Shown piece after piece: positions 33,325 to 42,007 of a DNA stretch of 64,000 bases. Under the pieces are notes generated by a model. It saw nothing but the letters and a program-made list of their open reading frames with translations. It was not told the DNA's origin and made no database searches. The DNA lies in contig JBBQXS010000016.1 of assembly GCA_038209365.1 (NCBI GenBank), forward strand, positions 1 to 64,000, given 5' to 3'. The DNA is from DASQHW01 sp038209365 (GTDB lineage Bacteria > Actinomycetota > Acidimicrobiia > IMCC26256 > PALSA-610). Numbering within the stretch: the first letter of the stretch is position 1; each line of letters begins with the position of its first letter. The position numbers were made by a program, and so were the translations under genes.

Positions 33325-34749
33325 ATGGAGAAGGTCACGAATTTCGTCAACGGCAAGGCTGCCGAGACCCGCGACGGCGAAACGACGCCGCTGGTCGACC
33401 CGTGCACGGGCACGGAGTACGGCGCCGCCGCAAGGTCGGGCGCGGCCGACATCGACGACGCGGTCGGCGCGGCGAGCGCCGCGTTCGACGGTTGGGCCGC
33501 GGCGACGCCGTCGGATCGCGGCCGGGCGTTGCTGCGCATCGCCGACGCGATCGAGGCCGATGCCGCACGGTTCATCGACGCCGATTGCCGGAGCACCGGC
33601 AAGCCGAAGGCACGGATGGCGGCAGACGAGATCCCGCCGATGGTCGACCAGTTGCGGTTCTTCGCGGGCGCGGCGCGCATGCTCGAGGGCCGGGGCGCGG
33701 CGGAATACATGGCCGGCCACACGTCGTACGTCCGGCGGGAGCCGATCGGTGTGTGCGCGCAGATCAGCCCGTGGAACTACCCGCTGATGATGGCGGTGTG
33801 GAAGGTCGCGCCCGCGTTGGCCGCCGGGAACACGGTGGTGCTCAAGCCCGCGGAGACGACGCCCGCGACGTCAGTCATGCTCGCCGAGCTCGCGGCGGAG
33901 TTCCTGCCGCCCGGCGTGATGAACGTCGTGTGCGGTGATCGCGAGACCGGTCGCGCGTTGGTCGCGCACCCCGGACCGCGCCTCGTGTCGGTGACCGGCT
34001 CTGTGCGCGCCGGTATGGAAATCGCGGCATCGGCGGCGAGCGACTTGAAGCGCGTGCACCTCGAGCTGGGCGGCAACGCGCCGGCGATCGTGTGTGACGA
34101 CGCCGACGTCGAGGCCGCGGCGGAGGGCATCGCGATGGCCGGCTTCTACAACGCGGGCCAGGACTGCACCGCGGCGACGCGCGTGATCGCGGGCGCGGCG
34201 GTGTACGACCGTCTGGTCGAGCTGCTGGTGGAACACGCGGCCGGCAAGGTCGTCGGTGGCCTCGACACGGCCGATGCCGACCTCGGCCCGCTGAACAGCG
34301 CGACCCAGCTGGACCGCGTGACCGGATACGTGGGCCGCATCCCCGACCGGGCGGAGGTGCTCACCGGCGGCGCGCAGTCCGGGAACACAGGCTTCTTCTA
34401 CATGCCGACCGTGATCACGGGTGTCGCCCAGGAAGACGAGATCGTGCAGCAGGAAGTGTTCGGACCGGTGATCACCGTGCAGCGTTTCACCGACGAGGCC
34501 GACGCGATCGCGTGCGCGAACGGCGTCGAATACGGGCTCTCGTCGAGTGTGTGGACGCGCGATCACGGTGCCGCGATGCGCTTCTCGAACGCGCTCGAGT
34601 TCGGATGCGTGTGGGTCAACACGCACATTCCGCTGGTCGCGGAGATGCCGCACGGCGGCTTCAAGCATTCGGGTTACGGCAAGGACCTTTCGATGTACGG
34701 GCTCGAGGACTACACCCGCGTCAAACACGTCATGTCCGCCATCACGTGA
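33325..34749 (+). CDS. Aldehyde dehydrogenase (gamma-aminobutyraldehyde dehydrogenase-like)
   Basis: A 474-residue NAD(P)-dependent aldehyde dehydrogenase. Visible catalytic elements are ISPWNYPL (cofactor loop), the Glu in LELGGNAPAI and the nucleophile Cys in NAGQDCTAATR. The N-A-G-Q-D-C form is typical of the 4-aminobutyraldehyde/phenylacetaldehyde group (PatD-like). It would oxidise the transaminase product to GABA. The start is certain: AGGAGG at 33313-33318 lies 6 bases before ATG 33325. It is divergent from the Lrp gene and ends just before a strong hairpin terminator. Confidence 0.92.
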   Translation: MEKVTNFVNGKAAETRDGETTPLVDPCTGTEYGAAARSGAADIDDAVGAASAAFDGWAAATPSDRGRALLRIADAIEADAARFIDADCRSTGKPKARMAADEIPPMVDQLRFFAGAARMLEGRGAAEYMAGHTSYVRREPIGVCAQISPWNYPLMMAVWKVAPALAAGNTVVLKPAETTPATSVMLAELAAEFLPPGVMNVVCGDRETGRALVAHPGPRLVSVTGSVRAGMEIAASAASDLKRVHLELGGNAPAIVCDDADVEAAAEGIAMAGFYNAGQDCTAATRVIAGAAVYDRLVELLVEHAAGKVVGGLDTADADLGPLNSATQLDRVTGYVGRIPDRAEVLTGGAQSGNTGFFYMPTVITGVAQEDEIVQQEVFGPVITVQRFTDEADAIACANGVEYGLSSSVWTRDHGAAMRFSNALEFGCVWVNTHIPLVAEMPHGGFKHSGYGKDLSMYGLEDYTRVKHVMSAIT

Positions 34750-34772
34750 GGTAGGGGACCGCGGGATGGGCG

Positions 34773-34803
34773 TGTGTGAGGTGCGGAAAACGCACCTCAC
34801 ACA
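34773..34803. terminator. Hairpin between convergent aldehyde dehydrogenase and GabT genes
   Basis: A 13-bp perfect stem (TGTGTGAGGTGCG at 34773-34785 pairing with CGCACCTCACACA at 34791-34803) with a 5-base GAAAA loop. It lies 24 bases after the aldehyde dehydrogenase stop and 19 bases before the GabT stop. No T-tract is obvious, but the symmetry would allow function in both directions. A nearly identical hairpin occurs at 39997-40037. Confidence 0.75.
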
Positions 34804-34821
34804 AGCCCCCTCCTCGTCTCG

Positions 34822-36117
34822 TCACACCTTGAGGATCGCGGTGTGGAGGATGTCGAGGGCTTCGTCGAGGAGGTCGTGCGCCAGCACGAGCGGGGGGAGC
34901 AGGCGCACGACGTTGCCATGCGTGCCTGCGGTGAGGATCAGCACCCCGGCTTCGTGACACGCGGCCGTGATCCGCTTGGCGCGGTCGGCGTCGGGGCTGC
35001 CGTCCTCGTGCACGAGCTCGACGGCCACCATCGCACCCCGGCCCCGCACGTCGCCCACACCGGTCGCGGCGTCCTGCGCGGCACGCAGCTGCTCGAGCAT
35101 GCGGTCACCGAGCTCCCGGGCGCGTGCGTTGAGCTCTTCCCGCTCGATCACGTCGATGGCGGCGAGCGCGGCCGCGCACGACACGGGATTGCCGCCGAAG
35201 GTGCTGCCCAGCCCGCCGACGTGCACGGCGTCCATGATCTCGGCGCGTCCGGTCACGCCCGCGACCGGCATGCCGCCGCCGAGCCCTTTCGCGGTCGCGA
35301 CGAGATCGGGCACGACGCCCTCGTGCTCGCACGCGAACCACGCACCGGTACGGCCGAAGCCGGTCTGCACCTCGTCGGCGACGAACAGCACGCCGCGTTC
35401 AGCGCACCAATGCGCCAGGCCTTCCATCCAGCCTGCTTCCGGCACCACGAACCCGCCCTCGCCGGCGATCGGCTCGACGACCACGCACGCGATCTGACCG
35501 GGATCGACACTCGCCTCGATCCACGCCAGTGTCTCGGCCAGCCTCCCGGTACCGCGGAACGGATATGAGAACGGGGCCCGGTAGATCTCGGGTGCATACG
35601 GGCCGAACGACTTCTTGTACGGCGACACCTTGGCGGTGAGCGACAGGCCGAGCAGCGTGCGGCCGTGAAACGCCTGGTCGAACGCGATGACGGCCGGCCG
35701 ACCGGTCGCCGCGCGCGCGATCTTCACGGTGTTCTCGACGGCTTCCGCGCCCGAGTTCACGAGCATCGACCGCTTCTCGTGCGCGCCCGGGGTCAATTCG
35801 TTCAACGCTTCGCACACCGCGACGTAGGCCTCGTACGGCGTCACCTGGAAGCACGTGTGCAAGAACCTGCCGGCCTGACGAGTGATCGCCTCGACGACGG
35901 CCGGATGCGCGTGCCCGACGTTCACGACCGCGATGCCCGCTCCGAGGTCGATCAGGCGGTTGCCGTCGACGTCCTCGACGATCCCGCCCTGGGCGTCGGC
36001 GACGAAGACGGGCAGCGTCGTGCCGACCGCGTCGGGGATCGCGCGGGTGCGTCGTGCCCAGAGCTCGCGCGAGCGCGGGCCGGGGATCTCCGTGCGCAGG
36101 TTCCGCCGTTGTTCCAC
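34822..36117 (-). CDS. gabT: 4-aminobutyrate aminotransferase (GabT-like)
   Basis: A 431-residue class III aminotransferase of the GABA:2-oxoglutarate type, with the cofactor motif NSGAEAVENTVKIAR, FDQAFHGRTLLGLSLT, the Asp in FVADEVQTGFGRTG and the PLP-Lys in VATAKGLGGGMPVAG. It would convert GABA, made from putrescine by the neighbouring enzymes, to succinate semialdehyde. The GTG start at 36117 gives the typical family length. A longer frame upstream is antisense to the lipoprotein gene. No succinate-semialdehyde dehydrogenase was found in the window. It is divergent from the large lipoprotein gene with 64 bases between starts. Confidence 0.9.
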   Translation of the reverse strand: MEQRRNLRTEIPGPRSRELWARRTRAIPDAVGTTLPVFVADAQGGIVEDVDGNRLIDLGAGIAVVNVGHAHPAVVEAITRQAGRFLHTCFQVTPYEAYVAVCEALNELTPGAHEKRSMLVNSGAEAVENTVKIARAATGRPAVIAFDQAFHGRTLLGLSLTAKVSPYKKSFGPYAPEIYRAPFSYPFRGTGRLAETLAWIEASVDPGQIACVVVEPIAGEGGFVVPEAGWMEGLAHWCAERGVLFVADEVQTGFGRTGAWFACEHEGVVPDLVATAKGLGGGMPVAGVTGRAEIMDAVHVGGLGSTFGGNPVSCAAALAAIDVIEREELNARARELGDRMLEQLRAAQDAATGVGDVRGRGAMVAVELVHEDGSPDADRAKRITAACHEAGVLILTAGTHGNVVRLLPPLVLAHDLLDEALDILHTAILKV

Positions 36118-36181
36118 GGTGCCACGCGTACTGCAAACGCTCGCCGGGCGCAACCACACCGGCCGGTGCGAGACTGCGAAA

Positions 36182-38314
36182 GTGCGGACGCAATGGTTCT
36201 GTGGCGTGTTCGTGGCGATTGCCATGCTGTTCGGTGCCGGCGCGTGCAGCTCGGACAACAAGGGAGCGCGCAGCAAGCCTGGGAAGGACGCGACCGTGAA
36301 CGTTGACGCCGACATCGACGCCCGCCAGCGCGCGTACCTCGATGTCGCGACGCAATCGCTCGCGCCGGGCGATGCGCTCAGCGTCCTCGCGCACTTCGAG
36401 CGAGCGGCTCGTGACCCGCAGTTCGAATTCGACCCGGCAGCCGTCACGCCCGAGGCGTTCGCATCGACGTTCGAGGCCATCGACTCCTTCGACGACACGA
36501 CCGACTTCGACGTCCTTTACATGATCAACCTTTGGTACGCGTACGGCGACAAGCTGCCGGCCGCGACTCGGGATGCGATGGCGAAGCGCTTCCAGGCGTT
36601 CAAGTACTGGTACACCGAGCCGACGCCCAAGGGCATCGTCGACAACAAGTACTACTGGTCCGAGAACCACCGCATCATCTACCACGTCGACGAATACCTC
36701 GCCGGCCTTGCGTTCAAGGACGCGACCTTCACGAACGACGGCCGCACCGGTGCCGCACACGCAGAGACGGCGAAGAAGCGCATCCTCCAGTGGCTCGAGG
36801 AGAAGGTGCGCTTCGGCTTCACCGAATGGCACTCCGACGTCTATTACCAAAAGGACGTCACGCCGCTGCTCACGCTCGTCGAGTTCGCACCCGACCCGGA
36901 CCTCGCGAACCGGGCGGCGATGGTGCTCGATCTCTTCCTGCTCGACATCGGCCTCCACTTGCACAAGGGCGACTTCGGCGCGACGCACGGCCGCTCGTAC
37001 ATGAAGGACAAGAGCATCGCCACCGACCAGAACACGTTCACGTTCTCGAAGCTGTTGTTCGACGACACCACGCTGCCGTATGAGCCCGGCGCCGACCCCG
37101 GCGGCACGCTGTTCGCCCGGGCAAAGAAGTACGCCCTTCCCCCGGTGATCCGTGCCATCGCAAAGGACGACACGCCGATGGTCGACCAGGAGCACATGAA
37201 CGTGCCACTCGACCCGAAGGAACCGGTCGTGTCCGACCCCGAGCCACCGTTCGGCATCTCCTACGACGATCCGGAGAACGTGCCGTTCTGGTGGGAGCGG
37301 GGAGCGCAAACCGCGTGGCAGACCGTGCCGCTCACGATTCGCGCGCTCGACAAGCACGAGCTCTGGGACAGCCAGTTCTACAAGGCGTTCAAACCGCTGC
37401 GCGACGCGGTCGGCAACGACATGCAAAACGCGCGCAATCTCGCCCAGCAACTGTCACCGGTGCTCGCGTTCGCGTTGCTGAGCGAAGTGCACTCGTACAC
37501 CTATCGCGACCGAAACGTCATGCTCTCCACCGCCCAGGACTACCGGCCGGGCGTGTTCGCCGAGCAGGAACACGCGTGGCAAGCGACGCTCGACGAGAAG
37601 GCGATCGTGTTCACGACGCATCCCAAGAACGAGCCGCAACAGGGCACGGAGTGGCCCGACGACGACGGCTACTGGACGGGTACCGGGTCCATCCCGCGTT
37701 CTGCGCAGTACCGCACGGTCGGTATCCACATCTACAGTCCGCAGTTCGAGCCGATGGGGCCACCGTTCGACGCGTTCTCGTACCTCGCCTACACGCACGC
37801 CTACTTCCCGCAGGAATATTTCGACGAGGTGCGCCAGGTGGGCAACTGGACGTTCGGCCGCAAGGGCGACGGCTACGTCGCGCTCTGGTCGGAGCGCGCG
37901 CCCGAGTGGCGCACGCACGATCCGGCGAAGGTGTTTACGCACGGGTTGACCAAGCCGTTCGACCTCGTTGCCAAGGGCGGTCCCGACAACGTATGGATCG
38001 TCGAGGTGGGCGACGCGGCCAAGTGGAAGACGTTCGACGCGTTCCGCCGCGCAATCACCGACGCGCCGGTGAAGGTCGCGGCCGGCGCCGAGCACGCCGT
38101 CGACTACACGTCACCGACCGAGGGCCGCATGACGTTCGGGTTCTCGAAGCCCTTTACCGTTGCCGGGAAGGGCATCGACCTGCATCCTGCGTCCCGGCTC
38201 GACAATCCGTATGTGCACGTGCCGTTCGAGGGGAAGCGTTACGACGTAAGGGCCGGCGACACGTCGCTGCTCCTCGACTTCGACGCCTGGACGCGCAAGG
38301 TCGGCGGTGGATGA
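36182..38314 (+). CDS. Large secreted lipoprotein, possibly heparinase/polysaccharide-lyase-like
   Basis: A 710-residue exported protein with a short hydrophobic signal and a lipobox-like GAGAC followed by Ser-Ser-Asp (about 18-24). The long middle part is helical with many His/Tyr/Trp, including SENHRIIYHVDEYLAG, ATHGRSYMKDK and HSYTYRDRNVMLSTAQDYRPG. The C-terminal third is beta-rich, including EHAWQATLDEKAIVFTTHP. This layout, an alpha/alpha-toroid followed by beta-sheets with conserved Asn-His and Tyr, resembles heparinase/alginate-lyase-type proteins, but I cannot assign a family. The GTG at 36182 is the first codon giving a signal peptide. It overlaps the next gene by 8 bases. Confidence 0.8.
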   Translation: MRTQWFCGVFVAIAMLFGAGACSSDNKGARSKPGKDATVNVDADIDARQRAYLDVATQSLAPGDALSVLAHFERAARDPQFEFDPAAVTPEAFASTFEAIDSFDDTTDFDVLYMINLWYAYGDKLPAATRDAMAKRFQAFKYWYTEPTPKGIVDNKYYWSENHRIIYHVDEYLAGLAFKDATFTNDGRTGAAHAETAKKRILQWLEEKVRFGFTEWHSDVYYQKDVTPLLTLVEFAPDPDLANRAAMVLDLFLLDIGLHLHKGDFGATHGRSYMKDKSIATDQNTFTFSKLLFDDTTLPYEPGADPGGTLFARAKKYALPPVIRAIAKDDTPMVDQEHMNVPLDPKEPVVSDPEPPFGISYDDPENVPFWWERGAQTAWQTVPLTIRALDKHELWDSQFYKAFKPLRDAVGNDMQNARNLAQQLSPVLAFALLSEVHSYTYRDRNVMLSTAQDYRPGVFAEQEHAWQATLDEKAIVFTTHPKNEPQQGTEWPDDDGYWTGTGSIPRSAQYRTVGIHIYSPQFEPMGPPFDAFSYLAYTHAYFPQEYFDEVRQVGNWTFGRKGDGYVALWSERAPEWRTHDPAKVFTHGLTKPFDLVAKGGPDNVWIVEVGDAAKWKTFDAFRRAITDAPVKVAAGAEHAVDYTSPTEGRMTFGFSKPFTVAGKGIDLHPASRLDNPYVHVPFEGKRYDVRAGDTSLLLDFDAWTRKVGGG

Positions 38315-38717
38315 CGCGATGATGCGACAGCGCGTGCGTGACGCGCGTGTCGCCCGCCTCGCCACCGTCACGTCCGCGGGGCGGCCGCACGTCGTCCCGT
38401 GCTGCTTCGTGCTCGGCGGCGACGGTGAGGTCGTGTACTCGGCCGTGGACGGCAAGCCCAAGTCGACACTCGAGCTCCGCCGCCTCGCCAACATCCGCGC
38501 GAACCCGCATGCGTCTCTGCTGATCGACCACTACGCCGACGACTGGTCGGCACTGTGGTGGGTCCGCGTCGACGGGTCGGCTCGCGTGATCACCGAAGGT
38601 GCCGAGCGCGACCGCGCGATCGCCACGCTCACGACCAAGTACCCCCAGTACGTGCAGTCGCCGCCCGCGGGCGCGGTCGTTGCCATCGACGTCTTGCACT
38701 GGCGCGCCTGGCCGTGA
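38307..38717 (+). CDS. PPOX-class F420-dependent oxidoreductase
   Basis: A 136-residue split-barrel flavin/deazaflavin oxidoreductase. It matches the small TIGR03668-type group of actinobacterial F420-dependent enzymes: ARVARLATVTSAGRPHVVPCCFVL (about 13-36), GKPKSTLELRRLANI, and ASLLIDHYADDWSALWWVRVDG. It binds coenzyme F420 as a homodimer. The physiological substrate is unknown. GTG 38307 overlaps the lipoprotein gene end by 8 bases. ATG 38319 is an alternative start that would keep the full domain. Presence of F420 enzymes supports an actinobacterial origin for the window. Confidence 0.9.
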   Translation: MDDAMMRQRVRDARVARLATVTSAGRPHVVPCCFVLGGDGEVVYSAVDGKPKSTLELRRLANIRANPHASLLIDHYADDWSALWWVRVDGSARVITEGAERDRAIATLTTKYPQYVQSPPAGAVVAIDVLHWRAWP

Positions 38718-38721
38718 GTGG

Positions 38722-39513
38722 TCAGGCGCGACGCGGTTCGTAGATCGCGGTGTGGTGGACGTGTGTGACCGGCCGCTCATCCACCGCCACGAGGACGTCG
38801 AGCGAGACGAACTTGTGACCGCTGCGTTCCCACACGCGTGCGACCCGTCCTCTGGTGGACACCACGTCGTCGTCGCGCACCAGCCCGAAGTTCGTGACGT
38901 CGCTCTCGACGTGGATCCACGGACCGAGCTCGACGTTCGCGGCGAGCAGCCGGTTGGCGCGCCGCAACAGCCATCCCGGATGCGCAATGCCTTCGTCCTC
39001 GTAGATGGGCAGGCGCTCGCCGATCTCGTCGAGGTAGTTCTTTGCCGCGGCCGCGTCGAATCGCTTGGTCACGGTGCCGAGCGGGTCGGCGCCCGCGAGC
39101 ACGGCGGCCGACGCGGGCCGCCGCGGCTGGGGGAGGGGAGCGACGCGAAACGCGCTGCTGTCGACCGGCGGCCGCGCCCCGGCGGACAGCGCGGTGGCTT
39201 CGGCGCACAGCTCGCCGGTGTCGTCGTGCAATGCGAGCTCCAGCGCGCCGTTGTCGTTGCCGGCGAGCCTGGTCGTGACCGACACGTCCCGCCCGTCGTA
39301 CACCGGTCGCCGCAAGCGCACGTGCATGCTTCCGCAGGAGAGCCAGTCGCGCCCGAAGTGCCGGACGACCGGATGCGTCATGTACGCGTACACTTCGACG
39401 CCGGAAACCAGTCCGCCGGCGAACCCGTAGTCCTTCGCGACCGCGTCGTCATGGATCTTGTTCGCGGAGGTCGTCGCCATGTTGTGCGCGCGCACTCGGT
39501 ACCCCTCGACCAT
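38722..39513 (-). CDS. MaoC-like double hot-dog domain protein
   Basis: A 263-residue protein with the hot-dog acyl-binding pattern near the N-terminus (NKIHDDAVAKDYGFAGGLVSG, followed by VYAYM, about 18-44) in which His and the Gly-rich loop match MaoC-type dehydratase or thioesterase-like proteins. A second, weaker hot-dog region covers the C-terminal half. It may act on acyl-CoA or acyl-ACP, but catalytic residues are not fully diagnostic. ATG 39513 has GGGAGG about 8 bases upstream and sits in an inverted repeat (CCATCCG at 39510-39516 with CGGATGG at 39529-39535). The stop lies 4 bases from the convergent F420 gene. Confidence 0.8.
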   Translation of the reverse strand: MVEGYRVRAHNMATTSANKIHDDAVAKDYGFAGGLVSGVEVYAYMTHPVVRHFGRDWLSCGSMHVRLRRPVYDGRDVSVTTRLAGNDNGALELALHDDTGELCAEATALSAGARPPVDSSAFRVAPLPQPRRPASAAVLAGADPLGTVTKRFDAAAAKNYLDEIGERLPIYEDEGIAHPGWLLRRANRLLAANVELGPWIHVESDVTNFGLVRDDDVVSTRGRVARVWERSGHKFVSLDVLVAVDERPVTHVHHTAIYEPRRA

Positions 39514-39654
39514 CCGCGCAGCCTCCCACGGATGGAGTTTTGGCTGTCACCCGGCGCGAGCGCGCTTGAACAGTCCGTCCGGAACATGCGGCGAGAGCGG
39601 CTTGTGTGCCCAATGTCCGGCATTCCACGCTCGCATGCCGGGTACGCCTGGTGG

Positions 39655-39987
39655 ATGACATACGAACGTGAACCCAACACACCCGGACCATCACCCGCAC
39701 TGAACGATGCGCCGGTGGTCGACACGCAACTCCAGCCCGTCGGCAGAGTCACGGACGTGTTGTTCGACGACCGTGAGTTCTCACCGCGCTGGGCCGTGGT
39801 GAAAACCGGGTTCTTCGGTGGCGAGCGTTTCGTCCCACTGCAGAATGCATATCTCGACGACGCGGGCCGTCTCGTCGTGCCGTTCGACAAGACGAGCATC
39901 AAGCGTGCGCCGAAGACGCGCGGCGACCATGTGGTGTCGCCCGAGATCGCCAAGGAGCTGCGCGACTACTACGGCATCGCGGCCTGA
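39655..39987 (+). CDS. PRC-barrel domain protein
   Basis: A 110-residue soluble protein with one PRC-barrel beta-domain: VVDTQLQPVGRVTDVLFDD and WAVVKTGFFGGERFVPLQ (about 20-65), followed by a short helix ending in VSPEIAKELRDYYGI. PRC-barrel proteins mediate protein or RNA contacts and are found in RNA-processing and photosynthetic proteins and in many actinobacterial stress proteins. The ATG at 39655 is preferred. There is little before it but non-conserved sequence. It is divergent from the MaoC-like gene across 141 bases and ends 9 bases before a strong hairpin. Confidence 0.83.
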   Translation: MTYEREPNTPGPSPALNDAPVVDTQLQPVGRVTDVLFDDREFSPRWAVVKTGFFGGERFVPLQNAYLDDAGRLVVPFDKTSIKRAPKTRGDHVVSPEIAKELRDYYGIAA

Positions 39988-39996
39988 CGCCCTGAC

Positions 39997-40037
39997 AGGC
40001 GTGTGTGAGGTGCGAAAATCGCACCTCACACACGCCT
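39997..40037. terminator. 19-bp perfect-stem hairpin between convergent PRC-barrel and GyrB genes
   Basis: The left arm (39997-40015) pairs perfectly with the right arm (40019-40037) around an AAA loop. It lies between two convergent genes, 9 bases from one stop and 5 from the other. The core matches the hairpin at 34773-34803 (GTGTGTGAGGTGCG and its complement). It lacks a long T-tract but is symmetrical, so it probably ends transcripts from both sides. Confidence 0.8.
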
Positions 40038-40042
40038 CACTC

Positions 40043-41998
40043 CTATACGTCGAGGAATCGTGCGTCCTTGGCGTTCTGCTGGATCCAGTGGCGCCGGGCG
40101 TCGACGTCGTCGCCCATCAGCACCGAGAGGATCTCGTCGGCGATCGCGGCGTGGTCGACGTCGAGTTGCACGAGGTGGCGCGTTGCGGGGTCCATACACG
40201 TCTCACGCAGCTCGGGAGGGTCCATCTCTCCGAGACCCTTGAAGCGCGCGAACGCGAGCTGGCGGTTCGGGTGCTCCTCGGTCAAGCGCAGGCGCGCCGC
40301 TTCGTCGGCGACGTACGTCTTCTGGCCGCCGACCTCGACCGAGTACAGCGGCGGCTGCGCGACGTACAGCCGGCGGGACTCCACCAGCGGTGTCATGTGC
40401 CGGTAGAAGAACGTGATCAGCAGTGTGCGGATGTGACCGCCGTCGACGTCGGCGTCGGCGAGCACGATCACCTTGTTGTACCGCACCTTGGCCAGATCGA
40501 ACTCGGGACCGATCCCACCGCCGATCGCCGCGATCAACGACTGGATCTCGCTGTTGGCGACGACCTTGTCCATCGAGGCCCGCTCGACGTTCAGGATCTT
40601 GCCGCGCAACGGCAGGATCGCCTGGTTCCTCGGGTCGCGGGCGTCGCGTGCCGAGCCACCCGCCGAGTCGCCCTCGACGAGGAACAGCTCCGCTTCGTCG
40701 CGAGAGCGCGAGGCGCAATCGGCGAGCTTGTCGGGCATGCCGACACCGTCCAGCGCGGTCTTCCGCCGCGTCAGGTCACGCGCCTGCTTGGCCGCGCTGC
40801 GCGCCCGCGCCGCGTTCGACGCTTTGCCGACGATCGCCTTCGCCGGGTTCGGGTGCTCCTCGAGCCATCGCACCATGTGCTCGTTCGTCGCCCGCTCGAC
40901 CAGCGAGCGCATCTCGGTGTTGCCGAGCTTCGCCTTGGTCTGGCCCTCGAACTGCGGGTCGGCCAACCGCACCGACACGATCGCGGTCAGGCCTTCGCGC
41001 ACGTCGTCCCCCTGGAACGCCGTGTCCTTCGCCTTCACGAGATTGCGTGCCTTGGCATAGCGGTTCACGGCTTGCGTGAGCGCGCGCTTGAAGCCTTCGG
41101 CATGCATCCCGCCTTCAGTGGTGGAGATGCCGTTCGCGAACGAGTGCAGACCCTCGTGGTAGCCGTTGTTCCATTGCCACGCGACCTCGACCTCACCTTC
41201 ACTCCCCTTGTCCGCGAAGTGACCGACGTCCTTGAAGAGCGGCTCCTTCGCCGCGTTCAAGTGCCGGACAAAGTCGACGATCCCGCCGTCAAACTGGAAG
41301 GTCTGCGACTGCTTGTGTCCGGGCCGCTCGTCGACCAGCGCGATCGCCAGCCCGCGGTTGAGGAACGCCATCACTTGCAGGCGTTCCGCCACCGTCGCCC
41401 ACCGGTACTCGGTCTCCTCGAAGACGTCGGGGTCGGGCCAGAACGTGACCGACGTCCCCGTGTGACCGCGTCTGGATTGCGCGACGGACTTGAGCTTGCC
41501 CTGCGGCACGCCCGGCTTCACCGCGCCCCGACCCTGCTTCACGGCTGCGTACTCCTGGCGCCACGTCTTGCCGTCGCGGTCGACCTCGAGCACGACGCGG
41601 CTCGACAACGCGTTCACGACCGACACGCCCACGCCGTGGAGGCCGCCCGACACCTTGTAGCCCCCACCACCGAACTTGCCGCCCGCGTGCAACGTGGTCA
41701 TGACCACCTCGGCTGCCGAGCGGCCCTTGTACTGCGGATGCTCGTCGACGGGGATGCCGCGCCCGTTGTCCGTCACGCGCACCGAGCCGTCGGCGCGCAA
41801 CGTCACGTCGATCCGCGTGCAGTGGCCGGCCATCGCCTCGTCGACCGCGTTGTCGACGACCTCCCAGATCAGGTGGTGGAGACCGCTCGGTCCGGTCGAG
41901 CCGATGTACATGCCCGGCCGCTTGCGCACGGGATCGAGACCCTCGAGCACCTGGATGTGCTCGGCGGAATAGTCGCCGCCACCGCGGTTGCGAGCCAT
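40043..41998 (-). CDS. Type IIA DNA topoisomerase B subunit (GyrB-type)
   Basis: A 651-residue ATPase subunit of a gyrase or topoisomerase IV. The GHKL domain is intact (VVDNAVDEAMAG, DNGRGIPVDEHP, GGLHGVGVSVVNAL), as is the TOPRIM domain (LVEGDSAGGSARDARD and DADVDGGHIRTLL). Overall it is GyrB-like (about 640-680 residues is normal), but no gyrA/parC partner, recF or dnaA gene is adjacent. It may be a second, non-essential-locus B subunit. ATG 41998 is used because MARNRGGGDYSAEHI matches the usual beginning. An in-frame GTG at 42004 exists. Only 9 bases separate it from the upstream GGDEF gene, so the two are likely cotranscribed. Confidence 0.9.
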   Translation of the reverse strand: MARNRGGGDYSAEHIQVLEGLDPVRKRPGMYIGSTGPSGLHHLIWEVVDNAVDEAMAGHCTRIDVTLRADGSVRVTDNGRGIPVDEHPQYKGRSAAEVVMTTLHAGGKFGGGGYKVSGGLHGVGVSVVNALSSRVVLEVDRDGKTWRQEYAAVKQGRGAVKPGVPQGKLKSVAQSRRGHTGTSVTFWPDPDVFEETEYRWATVAERLQVMAFLNRGLAIALVDERPGHKQSQTFQFDGGIVDFVRHLNAAKEPLFKDVGHFADKGSEGEVEVAWQWNNGYHEGLHSFANGISTTEGGMHAEGFKRALTQAVNRYAKARNLVKAKDTAFQGDDVREGLTAIVSVRLADPQFEGQTKAKLGNTEMRSLVERATNEHMVRWLEEHPNPAKAIVGKASNAARARSAAKQARDLTRRKTALDGVGMPDKLADCASRSRDEAELFLVEGDSAGGSARDARDPRNQAILPLRGKILNVERASMDKVVANSEIQSLIAAIGGGIGPEFDLAKVRYNKVIVLADADVDGGHIRTLLITFFYRHMTPLVESRRLYVAQPPLYSVEVGGQKTYVADEAARLRLTEEHPNRQLAFARFKGLGEMDPPELRETCMDPATRHLVQLDVDHAAIADEILSVLMGDDVDARRHWIQQNAKDARFLDV

Positions 41999-42007
41999 GC
42001 ACACACG

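Noticed and set aside
35399..37450. A 683-residue minus-strand frame
   Set aside because: Antisense to the lipoprotein gene and out of frame with GabT; both real genes have recognisable motifs.
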